A DNA stretch of 64,000 nucleotides from Hyphomicrobium_B sp001006785 (GTDB lineage Bacteria > Pseudomonadota > Alphaproteobacteria > Rhizobiales > Hyphomicrobiaceae): assembly GCF_001006785.1 (NCBI RefSeq), contig NZ_CDHO01000002.1:868001-932000 (forward strand), given 5' to 3'. Every line of letters starts with the position of its first letter. Position 1 is the stretch's first letter. This document shows, in pieces, positions 18,140 to 24,628 of this stretch. The notes under the pieces are model-generated. The model searched no databases, had not been told where the DNA came from, and worked only from the letters and a program-made list of their open reading frames with translations. A program made the position numbers and the translations under genes.

Positions 18140-18529
18140 GTGACCGTACCCTACGACGCAACCGCCACGGACGGGCAGACGATCCGGATCACCGCGACCT
18201 ATACGTTTGAAGCCGCCCATTTCCTGCCCAAGGTCCACGACGGGCACAAATGCCGCCGCCTCCACGGCCATAACTATCGCGTCGATGTCTCCGTGACCGG
18301 GGGCCTGGACGAACGCGGCTTCGTCCTCGACTACGCCGAACTCGACGGCATCGTGCAGCCGATCATCGACGAACTCGACCATCGCTGCTTGAACGACATC
18401 CCCGGCCTCGAAAATCCGACGAGCGAAATCCTCGCACTCTGGCTCCGCAGCCGCATCGCCGCCAAAGCCGGCACCAAACCCATGATCCGTGTCTGGGAAA
18501 CACCGAGATATCTGGTGGAAGTGTCCTAA
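18140..18529 (+). CDS. queD: 6-carboxy-5,6,7,8-tetrahydropterin synthase (QueD/PTPS family)
   Basis: A 129-residue QueD-type enzyme that turns 7,8-dihydroneopterin triphosphate into 6-carboxytetrahydropterin in queuosine/7-deazaguanine synthesis. The zinc ligands are the histidine of FEAAHFLP and the two histidines of LHGHNY; the catalytic cysteine is in HKCRRLHG, and LDYAELD and DHRCLND complete the active site. The start is taken as the GTG at 18140 because AAAGGAG sits eight bases before it and the length then fits the family (about 120). No queC or queE is adjacent. Confidence 0.88.
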   Translation: MTVPYDATATDGQTIRITATYTFEAAHFLPKVHDGHKCRRLHGHNYRVDVSVTGGLDERGFVLDYAELDGIVQPIIDELDHRCLNDIPGLENPTSEILALWLRSRIAAKAGTKPMIRVWETPRYLVEVS

Positions 18530-18647
18530 TCCAGAATACTCGCCACAATAACCGCCGTCGCCCGCCTATAAAATTCATTCGCGAAGAACAGCCGCACAAG
18601 TACAGGTGCTTTCATCCAGACGGATAATAGGATCCACCGTGAAAACG

Positions 18648-18941
18648 CTAATGCGCGTCTTTTGGCGGAGGTGGCCTACGTGTTTTTCCAGGAGTCAGGC
18701 GAATTCGAGCTACCTCGCTCGATTGCCGCTCTTGGACCTCATCGCACGTCGGACACTTGAACAACGCTCCTGGATCCAAGTCGATGATGGTTTGACGGAT
18801 TTTTGCGTCGGCCCCCTTAGGAGCAACAGCAATCGCAAAGAACTCATCGCATTTATTGCAGTAAAATCCTAAATTCAGACGGTCCATTTTGCGCTTTTCT
18901 GCTGGATAAACACCAGCAGCGACCTTGATCGTAATGGTCAT
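18648..18941 (-). CDS. Small protein with two CxxC motifs (zinc-ribbon-like)
   Basis: A 97-residue protein with two CxxC pairs about 30 residues apart (YCNKC and KCPTC), which together look like a zinc ribbon, followed by a basic tail rich in Pro and Lys (TRRPPPPKDAH). The ATG at 18941 has an almost perfect Shine-Dalgarno, GGAGGTGAT, five bases away, so translation is probably strong. I do not recognise a named family. It may bind nucleic acid or another protein; this is inference from the ribbon and basic tail. It stands alone between queD and rplM. Confidence 0.65.
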   Translation of the reverse strand: MTITIKVAAGVYPAEKRKMDRLNLGFYCNKCDEFFAIAVAPKGADAKIRQTIIDLDPGALFKCPTCDEVQERQSSEVARIRLTPGKTRRPPPPKDAH

Positions 18942-19026
18942 GCAAATCACCTCCATCCACGAGCACAAACCGTGAATCTTATCGTTATAAAAATCAACAA
19001 ATTTGCGGTTTCTATCCCCAATCCAA

Positions 19027-19065
19027 GCGGTAACATAATACCACGATGTGGTGCTATATTACCGC
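19027..19065. repeat. Long imperfect inverted repeat in AT-rich spacer
   Basis: Two 18-base arms (19027-19044 and 19048-19065) match at 15 of 18 positions around a three-base loop: GCGGTAACATAATACCAC, then GAT, then GTGGTGCTATATTACCGC. The surrounding spacer (18970-19130) is much richer in A and T than the rest of the window. There is no T-run next to it, so it is not a typical terminator. It might be a regulator site, a processed RNA hairpin, or the remnant of a small mobile element. Confidence 0.55.
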
Positions 19066-19117
19066 AAGAGCTAATATTATGAAAACATTGATATTTTTAA
19101 AGCATTAGAAATTCAAC

Positions 19118-19146
19118 TTGCCATCTCACACCGAATTCAGTATCAA
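19118..19146 (+). promoter_or_regulatory. Candidate sigma-70-type promoter for rplM-rpsI
   Basis: TTGCCA (19118-19123), a 17-base spacer and TATCAA (19141-19146) lie about 82 bases before the rplM start, in the only AT-rich spacer nearby. Spacing is ideal but both hexamers deviate from consensus, so this is a weak call. Confidence 0.3.
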
Positions 19147-19227
19147 CCGCGCTTTCCGGATAGGCGAAGGCTGACGGCGCGCGCCGCTGTCTCCTGCCAT
19201 TCATTCCGCCAAGGAGCCTGAAGTCCA

Positions 19228-19689
19228 ATGTCTACCTATGTCGCCAAGCCGGCCACGGTGGAGAAAAAGTGGGTGCTGATCGACGCCGAAGGGCTTGTCG
19301 TCGGCCGCCTCGCCGCTCTCATCGCGACGCGCCTTAAAGGCAAGCACAAAGCGATCTACACCCCGCACGTCGATTGCGGCGACAACATCGTCGTCATCAA
19401 TGCCGAGAAAGTCGTCTTCACCGGCGCCAAGCGCGAAGACAAAGTCTACTACAAGCACACCGGCTACCCGGGCGGGATCAAGGAGCGCACGCCGCGCCAG
19501 ATCCTGGACAGCAAGCACCCCGAGCGCATCGTCGAGAAGGCCGTCGAACGCATGCTCGCGCGCGGCCCGCTGCATCGTCAGATCATGCGCAATCTGCGCG
19601 TCTACAAAGGCAGCGAGCATCCGCACACCGCGCAGAACCCTGAGAAGCTCGATGTTGCGAAACTCAACCGTAAGAATGTGAGGGTCTAA
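19228..19689 (+). CDS. rplM: 50S ribosomal protein L13
   Basis: A 153-residue L13, an early-assembly protein of the large ribosomal subunit that binds 23S rRNA. Family segments are clear: WVLIDAEGLVVGRLAALIA, YTPHVDCGDNIVVINAEKV, KVYYKHTGYPGG and VERMLARGPLHRQIMRNLRVY. AAGGAG lies upstream of the ATG. It is followed after four bases by rpsI, the conserved bacterial order. Confidence 0.98.
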   Translation: MSTYVAKPATVEKKWVLIDAEGLVVGRLAALIATRLKGKHKAIYTPHVDCGDNIVVINAEKVVFTGAKREDKVYYKHTGYPGGIKERTPRQILDSKHPERIVEKAVERMLARGPLHRQIMRNLRVYKGSEHPHTAQNPEKLDVAKLNRKNVRV

Positions 19690-19693
19690 GACA

Positions 19694-20173
19694 ATGACCA
19701 CCGAAACCAAGACCCTCGCCGATCTCGCGGCCGTCAAGGGCGCAACGCCCGAGGCAGCGCCCGTCCGCACGCAGAAGCTCGATAAGCTTGGCCGCGCCTA
19801 CGCGACCGGCAAGCGCAAGGACGCCGTCGCCCGCGTCTGGCTGAAGCCGGGCAAAGGCGTGATCACGGTCAACAAGAAAGACTTCAAAGCCTACTTCGCC
19901 CGCCCGGTGCTCCAGATGCTGCTGCAGCAGCCGCTGAACATCGCCAACCGTGCGACGCAGTATGACATTCGTATTTCGGTCGCAGGCGGCGGACTTTCGG
20001 GTCAGGCCGGCGCCGTCCGTCACGGCATCTCGAAGGCTCTGACGTATTACGAACCGGAACTGCGCGGCGTACTGAAGAAGCAGGGCTTCCTGACGCGCGA
20101 CAGCCGCACCGTCGAGCGTAAGAAGTACGGCCGGGTCAAGGCCCGCAAGTCGTTCCAGTTCTCGAAGCGCTAA
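19694..20173 (+). CDS. rpsI: 30S ribosomal protein S9
   Basis: A 159-residue S9. The alphaproteobacterial-type N-terminal extension (about 30 residues) precedes the core YATGKRKDAVARVWLKPG, the SGQAGAVRHGISKAL loop and the basic C-terminal tail ending FQFSKR, whose last arginine reaches the P-site tRNA in the ribosome. It is co-transcribed with rplM and is followed by a strong intrinsic terminator. Confidence 0.98.
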   Translation: MTTETKTLADLAAVKGATPEAAPVRTQKLDKLGRAYATGKRKDAVARVWLKPGKGVITVNKKDFKAYFARPVLQMLLQQPLNIANRATQYDIRISVAGGGLSGQAGAVRHGISKALTYYEPELRGVLKKQGFLTRDSRTVERKKYGRVKARKSFQFSKR

Positions 20174-20199
20174 GCCTGGAACAATCGCCAGACACCGAA

Positions 20200-20229
20200 C
20201 AGTCCGCCCCCTTCGGCGGACTGTTTTTG
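20200..20229 (+). terminator. Rho-independent terminator of rplM-rpsI
   Basis: A perfect nine-base-pair stem, CAGTCCGCC (20200-20208) and GGCGGACTG (20215-20223), with a six-base loop, directly followed by TTTTTG. It lies 27 bases after the rpsI stop. Confidence 0.93.
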
Positions 20230-20340
20230 TTTGTGCTTGTGGCCGCGAAAGGGTTGTCGACGCGGGGGCGCGATGCCAAATACCGGCCTAGTCCTGCCCT
20301 ACGGCCTTAGCGACACGCAGCCGGTTACTCGGAGAACAAT

Positions 20341-21096
20341 ATGGATTGGCTGCTGAACGGCCTTCACGAGCTGATATCTACGCTCGTCTTGGACATCGGC
20401 TATCTGCTGTCACCTGAGTGGTGGCGCACCCACAGCGTTCCGCTGTTCAACATCCTGATGATCGACCTGACGCTCGCGGGCGACAACGCCATCGTCGTCG
20501 GCATGGCTGCCGCCCGCGTCCAGCCATCGATGCGGGCCAAGGTCATCTTCTGGGGCATCGCCGGCGCCGTCGTCCTGCGGATCATCTTCTCGAGCATTGC
20601 CCAGCAGATGCTGCAGGTGATCGGCCTGACCTTAGCAGGCGGCATCTTGCTTCTGTTCGTTGCCTGGAAGATGTACAAACAGATCGTCGAGGCCGACGCG
20701 CACTCTATCGACGAAGTCGAGAAAAGCCTCGCTTCAAACGAATCTCATCCGAACGAAACGACGTTCTGGGCGGCGCTCTGGACGATTATCCTCGCTGATC
20801 TTTCGATGTCGCTCGATAACGTGCTTGCGGTCGCTGGCGCTGCGGGCGAATCCACACTCGTTCTCGTTATTGGCCTCGCGATTGCGATCCTCCTGATGGC
20901 CGTAGCGTCGACCTATATCGCCAAGCTTTTGGCGCGCTATCCCTGGATCGCCTGGTTCGGTCTGCTTATCATTCTCTACGTCGCGCTCGACATGATCTAC
21001 CGCGACAGCCACCGCATCGTCTGCGCCCAGTATGGCGTCGGCTGCTCGGAAACGATATGGCAGGGCATCAAGCACAGGCTCGGATTTGGCGGTTGA
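20341..21096 (+). CDS. TerC/YjbE-family integral membrane protein
   Basis: A 251-residue protein with about seven transmembrane helices and the two diagnostic acidic repeats of the TerC family: IDLTLAGDNAIVV in the first half and LADLSMSLDNVLAV in the second. The aspartates probably line a metal path. Relatives (Alx, YjbE, MeeF/MeeY) handle manganese efflux or metal supply to exported enzymes. The C terminus carries two cysteines (IVCAQYGVGCSE). The argC start follows after one base, so the two are co-translated, though a functional link is not obvious. Confidence 0.85.
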   Translation: MDWLLNGLHELISTLVLDIGYLLSPEWWRTHSVPLFNILMIDLTLAGDNAIVVGMAAARVQPSMRAKVIFWGIAGAVVLRIIFSSIAQQMLQVIGLTLAGGILLLFVAWKMYKQIVEADAHSIDEVEKSLASNESHPNETTFWAALWTIILADLSMSLDNVLAVAGAAGESTLVLVIGLAIAILLMAVASTYIAKLLARYPWIAWFGLLIILYVALDMIYRDSHRIVCAQYGVGCSETIWQGIKHRLGFGG

Positions 21097-21097
21097 G

Positions 21098-22048
21098 ATG
21101 ACGGCAAGTGTTGCTCAGAAAGCGAAGACTGCGACGGTCTTCATCGACGGCGAGGCTGGCACCACCGGCCTCGAAATCCGCGAGCGGCTTGCCGGCATCG
21201 ACGCCATCACCGTTAAAAGCATCGATCCCGACAAGCGGAAGGACAAGGCGGCGCGCGCCGACATGATGCGCGGCGTCGACCTCGCCGTGCTGTGCCTGCC
21301 GGACGACGCTGCAAAAGAAGCCGTGGCGCTGGCCGACACGCTCGGCAAGGACGCGCCGAAAATCGTCGACGCCTCGACGGCGCATCGCGTAGCCCCGGGA
21401 TGGGTGTATGGCTTCGCCGAGCTGTCGCCGGCACAGGCCGACGCCATTCGCCATGCAACGCGCGTCGCCAATCCCGGCTGCTACCCGACCGGCGCCATCG
21501 CCCTGCTGCGGCCGCTGGTCGATGCCGGGCTCATTCCCGCGGACTATCCGATCACGATCAACGCCGTCTCGGGATACTCGGGCGGCGGACGCAGCATGAT
21601 CGAAGCTTACGAGGCCGGAAACGCGCCGTCGTTCGAGCTTTACGGTCTCGGTCTCGAGCACAAGCACGTGCCCGAATTGCAGAAATACACGGGTCTGACG
21701 CGCCGGCCGATTTTCGTTCCGAGCGTCGGCAACTATCACAAAGGCATGCTGGTTTCCGTGCCGCTCCACCTCGATACGCTGAGCGGAAATCCAAGCCTCG
21801 CGGATATCGAAGCGGTTCTGGCCGAGTATTATAAGTCGGCGGAGCTTGTGAGCGTCGTCACCGGATCCGCGGGCAAGATTGCGCGTCTTGAAACGGAAGC
21901 GCTGAACGACACGGACAAGCTGGAGCTCTTCGTTTTCGGAAAGCCGGAGTTGAAGCAGGCCGTGCTCGTCGCCCGCCTCGACAACCTCGGCAAAGGCGCC
22001 GCCGGCGCCGCCGTCCAGAACATCAAACTGATGCTCGGCCTCGCCTAA
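21098..22048 (+). CDS. argC: N-acetyl-gamma-glutamyl-phosphate reductase (type 2)
   Basis: A 316-residue ArgC that reduces N-acetylglutamyl phosphate to the semialdehyde with NADPH in arginine synthesis. Visible are the nucleotide-binding start VFIDGEAGTTGLEIRERL, the catalytic cysteine in ANPGCYPTGA, and HKHVPELQKYTGL. The short length fits the type 2 ArgC branch found in many alphaproteobacteria. The ATG at 21098 lies one base after the terC-family stop; the frame is open further upstream inside that gene, but that part is not ArgC. Confidence 0.93.
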   Translation: MTASVAQKAKTATVFIDGEAGTTGLEIRERLAGIDAITVKSIDPDKRKDKAARADMMRGVDLAVLCLPDDAAKEAVALADTLGKDAPKIVDASTAHRVAPGWVYGFAELSPAQADAIRHATRVANPGCYPTGAIALLRPLVDAGLIPADYPITINAVSGYSGGGRSMIEAYEAGNAPSFELYGLGLEHKHVPELQKYTGLTRRPIFVPSVGNYHKGMLVSVPLHLDTLSGNPSLADIEAVLAEYYKSAELVSVVTGSAGKIARLETEALNDTDKLELFVFGKPELKQAVLVARLDNLGKGAAGAAVQNIKLMLGLA

Positions 22049-22060
22049 CGGCGTCACACT

Positions 22061-22087
22061 TTCCCCTCCCCGCAAGGGCGAGGGGAA
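22061..22087. repeat. Short intergenic palindrome between convergent argC and ctaA
   Basis: TTCCCCTC (22061-22068) pairs perfectly with GAGGGGAA (22080-22087), with inner CCGC/GGCG partial pairing. It fills the 44-base gap between two convergent genes. The CCCCTCCCCGCAAGGGCGAGGGG pattern resembles the G/C-box palindromes scattered through Hyphomicrobiales genomes. It could act as a bidirectional transcription stop although no T-run follows. Confidence 0.55.
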
Positions 22088-22092
22088 CGTCC

Positions 22093-23178
22093 CTATTCCC
22101 TAACTACCGCCCGTCGGATTGCATGCAAATGCACGACCGCCAGCACGAATACGATCGCGCCGCCGAATTGGTGCACGACTCCGAGTTCGAGCGGCACATG
22201 CGCCAGAAGCGTCATGATTCCGAGCGCAACCTGCGCGAACACCGCCAGCACGAGCAGAACGGCGGTCGCCCGCGTGCGGCTGTCGACCGGCGACCGCATC
22301 ACCAGCCAGAGTTCCGTCAGCACGATCAGCACGACGATGTACGCCATCATGCGGTGATTGAATTGCGACGCGGCATGACTTTCGAAAAACGTCAGATACG
22401 CAGGCGTCGTCCAATAGTCGCTCGGAAACCACTGACCGTTCATCGTCGGCCAGGTGTTGTAGATGAATCCGGCTTTGAGGCCCGCAACGAACGCTCCGAG
22501 CACGACCTGCAAAATCACCGCTGCAACGATAATCGCACCCATGCGCCGGATCAGCGGCGTGACGGAACCCGCCGCGCGCCGTGCCGCATCGGGCCATTCT
22601 TCAAGCGCCAGCCAAACCAGAAGCCCAAGAATAGCGAACGCCGTCGTGAGATGCAGCGCCAGCCGGTACTGGCTGACGTCGACGCGTTCGACGAGACCGG
22701 ATTTCACCATGTACCAGCCGATGACGCCCTGCACGCCGCCAAGCGCCAGCACGCCGAGAAACTTCGCACCGCTCCCACGCTTCAGACGCCCGGTCAGCCA
22801 GAAGAAGATCAGCGGCACCGCGAAGGCGACGCCAATGATCCGTCCCAGAAAGCGATGGCTCCATTCCCACCAGTAGATCGACTGGAACTCGGCGAGCGAC
22901 ATGCCGTGGTTCATGATGTGGTATTGCGGGATCTGCTTGTATTTCTCGAAGGCCGCGAGCCAATCGGCGTGGCTCAACGGCGGAATGGCGCCGAGCAGCG
23001 GCTGCCATTCCGTGATCGAAAGGCCGCTCTCGGTCAGACGCGTCGCACCGCCGACCACGACCATCGCGATGACGAGCGCCGCGACGGCCCAGAGCCAGAT
23101 CGCGACGGCGCGGTTCCCGTCAGAATGTCGAGCTGAGAGTGTGCTTTGCCGATCATCTGCGGCGCGGAGCAACGTCAT
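22093..23178 (-). CDS. ctaA: Haem A synthase, COX15/CtaA type 2
   Basis: A 361-residue integral membrane protein with eight predicted helices. It oxidises the C8 methyl of haem O to give haem A for cytochrome aa3 oxidases. Conserved haem-binding histidines are in the loops WWEWSHRFLGR and YRLALHLTTA, and again SQFNHRMMAY and VPLELGVVHQFGG; GGATRLTESGLSITEWQP is the family hallmark. The ATG at 23178 is preferred over a TTG at 23241, although its ribosome site is weak. No cox genes are adjacent. Confidence 0.93.
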   Translation of the reverse strand: MTLLRAADDRQSTLSARHSDGNRAVAIWLWAVAALVIAMVVVGGATRLTESGLSITEWQPLLGAIPPLSHADWLAAFEKYKQIPQYHIMNHGMSLAEFQSIYWWEWSHRFLGRIIGVAFAVPLIFFWLTGRLKRGSGAKFLGVLALGGVQGVIGWYMVKSGLVERVDVSQYRLALHLTTAFAILGLLVWLALEEWPDAARRAAGSVTPLIRRMGAIIVAAVILQVVLGAFVAGLKAGFIYNTWPTMNGQWFPSDYWTTPAYLTFFESHAASQFNHRMMAYIVVLIVLTELWLVMRSPVDSRTRATAVLLVLAVFAQVALGIMTLLAHVPLELGVVHQFGGAIVFVLAVVHLHAIRRAVVRE

Positions 23179-23295
23179 TGCGGCAAATATCCCTAAACGA
23201 ATGTCGCGGTCGTGTGTTACGCACTCCCCCGCCCGGAACAATGCGCCTTTGCGGCGCGGTTGCCAGCCGAAATCCGACCGTTTAACTGAGCCAGC

Positions 23296-23505
23296 ATGAC
23301 CCAGCGCCAGCGCAAACTTCTCGGCACGATCGCCCTAATTCTGCTGATCGCGGTTTATGCCGTGCTGGCTGTTGGCGTCGCCATTGTGCTCCAGGTACAG
23401 AATGCGAGCAAATTGGCGGAACTGATCTATTATGTGGTCGCCGGCCTGCTCTGGGTTCTGCCGGCCGGACTTCTCATCTCGTGGATGCAGAAGCCGGATA
23501 ATTGA
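23296..23505 (+). CDS. DUF2842-family small membrane protein
   Basis: A 69-residue protein with two transmembrane helices (about 9-32 and 41-63) and the family-type start MTQRQRKLLGT and ending SWMQKPD. DUF2842 proteins occur mainly in alphaproteobacteria, often next to cox or ctaA genes, as here; function unknown. It is divergent from ctaA with 117 bases between starts. Its last 32 bases overlap the 3' end of the convergent polysaccharide deacetylase gene. Confidence 0.82.
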   Translation: MTQRQRKLLGTIALILLIAVYAVLAVGVAIVLQVQNASKLAELIYYVVAGLLWVLPAGLLISWMQKPDN

Positions 23506-24598
23506 CCCCGCGCGCAGGGTCGTTGCGGGCGCCGCCTTTCACCTGCCGCACCAGCGCTTTCACGCCGTCGCGGAGCGCAAACGGCAAGCCTGAAAGCAGC
23601 ACCTTCACGTAACGCGCATCCTGATAATCGCCGTTGAGCGAGAGGCGTGGCAGCGCCGTCATCGCATCCGCATGCGCCGCTCGGATAAGTCCCTTCCGCG
23701 TCGTCACTGCGGTCTCGATGCCGAGATCGCGCGCAATCTCGAACTCGCGCTCCCCGGCGCTTCCCTCATCGCCGTAAGGGTAGCTGAAATGCCGGACGGG
23801 CTTGCCGAGCTCCTGCGCGACACGCGCGACGCTCTCGGCGATCTCCCGGCGCGCGTCCTCGGGACGGAGCTTGGCCAGCGCGAAATGATTGGTCGTATGC
23901 GCGGCGATCGTAACCAGAGGGTCTTGAGCGAGAGCGCGGATTTCGTCCCAGGTCATGATCAGATCGCGGCAGAGCGCGGACACTTCGAATCCGGCTTTGC
24001 TTGCCAGATCGCGCACCACGGCGCGCGCACGCTCTTCAGGAATTTTGCGCAGCCACCAATAGAGTTCGTGGAAGGCTCGGCCCTTTTCGGCATCCGTCGC
24101 AAGCGAATAGCTTCGCACGACACCGTCGCAATCGACGTCGACATGCGGGAGGCGCCGCAAGGCTTCCTCGAACGCCAGCCACCACAGCTCGCCATGCCCG
24201 TCGGCATAGGCCGTCGGCACATAGATCGTGAACGGCGCGTTGCGGCGCTTGAACACCGGATACGCGAAGTCGCGATTGTCCTTGTAGCCGTCGTCCAGCG
24301 TAAAGACCGCGAACGGCTTGCGTCGAGAATTCCCGCGATGCAAGCGGGCTTTGACATCATCGAGTGCGATGATCTCGAACCCGCTGTCGCGCACCTGACG
24401 AATGACACCATCGAGAAATTCCGGCGTCACCTTGAGGATGCCGTTCGGATCGAACCCGCGCCGCGCGCCGGGCATCACCTGATGCAGCATGAAGATCACG
24501 CCATCGCCGCGCGTGAGCGGTGCCGCGAGCCGATCGGCGCCGCTATAATGGAGCGCCGACAGCGCCGCTTGCAAAGCCTTGGTCGTACGCCTGGACAT
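23474..24598 (-). CDS. Polysaccharide deacetylase (CE4/NodB-like)
   Basis: A 374-residue protein with a NodB homology domain: the first metal/catalytic motif is FTLDDGYKDN, and AAHTTNHF provides the metal-binding histidines of the second motif. A segment of about 70 residues between them (DVDCDGVVRSYSLATDAEKG...) is an insertion common in exopolysaccharide-cluster deacetylases. No signal peptide is seen, so it may act at the cytoplasmic face or be exported another way. It would remove N- or O-acetyl groups from the polymer made by the adjacent locus. The ATG at 24598 is preferred to the TTG just before it. Confidence 0.85.
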   Translation of the reverse strand: MSRRTTKALQAALSALHYSGADRLAAPLTRGDGVIFMLHQVMPGARRGFDPNGILKVTPEFLDGVIRQVRDSGFEIIALDDVKARLHRGNSRRKPFAVFTLDDGYKDNRDFAYPVFKRRNAPFTIYVPTAYADGHGELWWLAFEEALRRLPHVDVDCDGVVRSYSLATDAEKGRAFHELYWWLRKIPEERARAVVRDLASKAGFEVSALCRDLIMTWDEIRALAQDPLVTIAAHTTNHFALAKLRPEDARREIAESVARVAQELGKPVRHFSYPYGDEGSAGEREFEIARDLGIETAVTTRKGLIRAAHADAMTALPRLSLNGDYQDARYVKVLLSGLPFALRDGVKALVRQVKGGARNDPARGVNYPASASTR

Positions 24599-24628
24599 CA
24601 AACAGACCTTGGTGTTGACAACGCTGGA

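Noticed and set aside
20177..20202. GGAAC at about 20178 after rpsI as an EcfG promoter for the TerC gene
   Set aside because: No GTT element at the right distance, and it overlaps the rpsI terminator.
23235..23260. GGAAC at 23235 before the DUF2842 gene as an EcfG promoter
   Set aside because: The nearest GTT element is 18 bases away with GGTT, outside the 16-17 base spacing.
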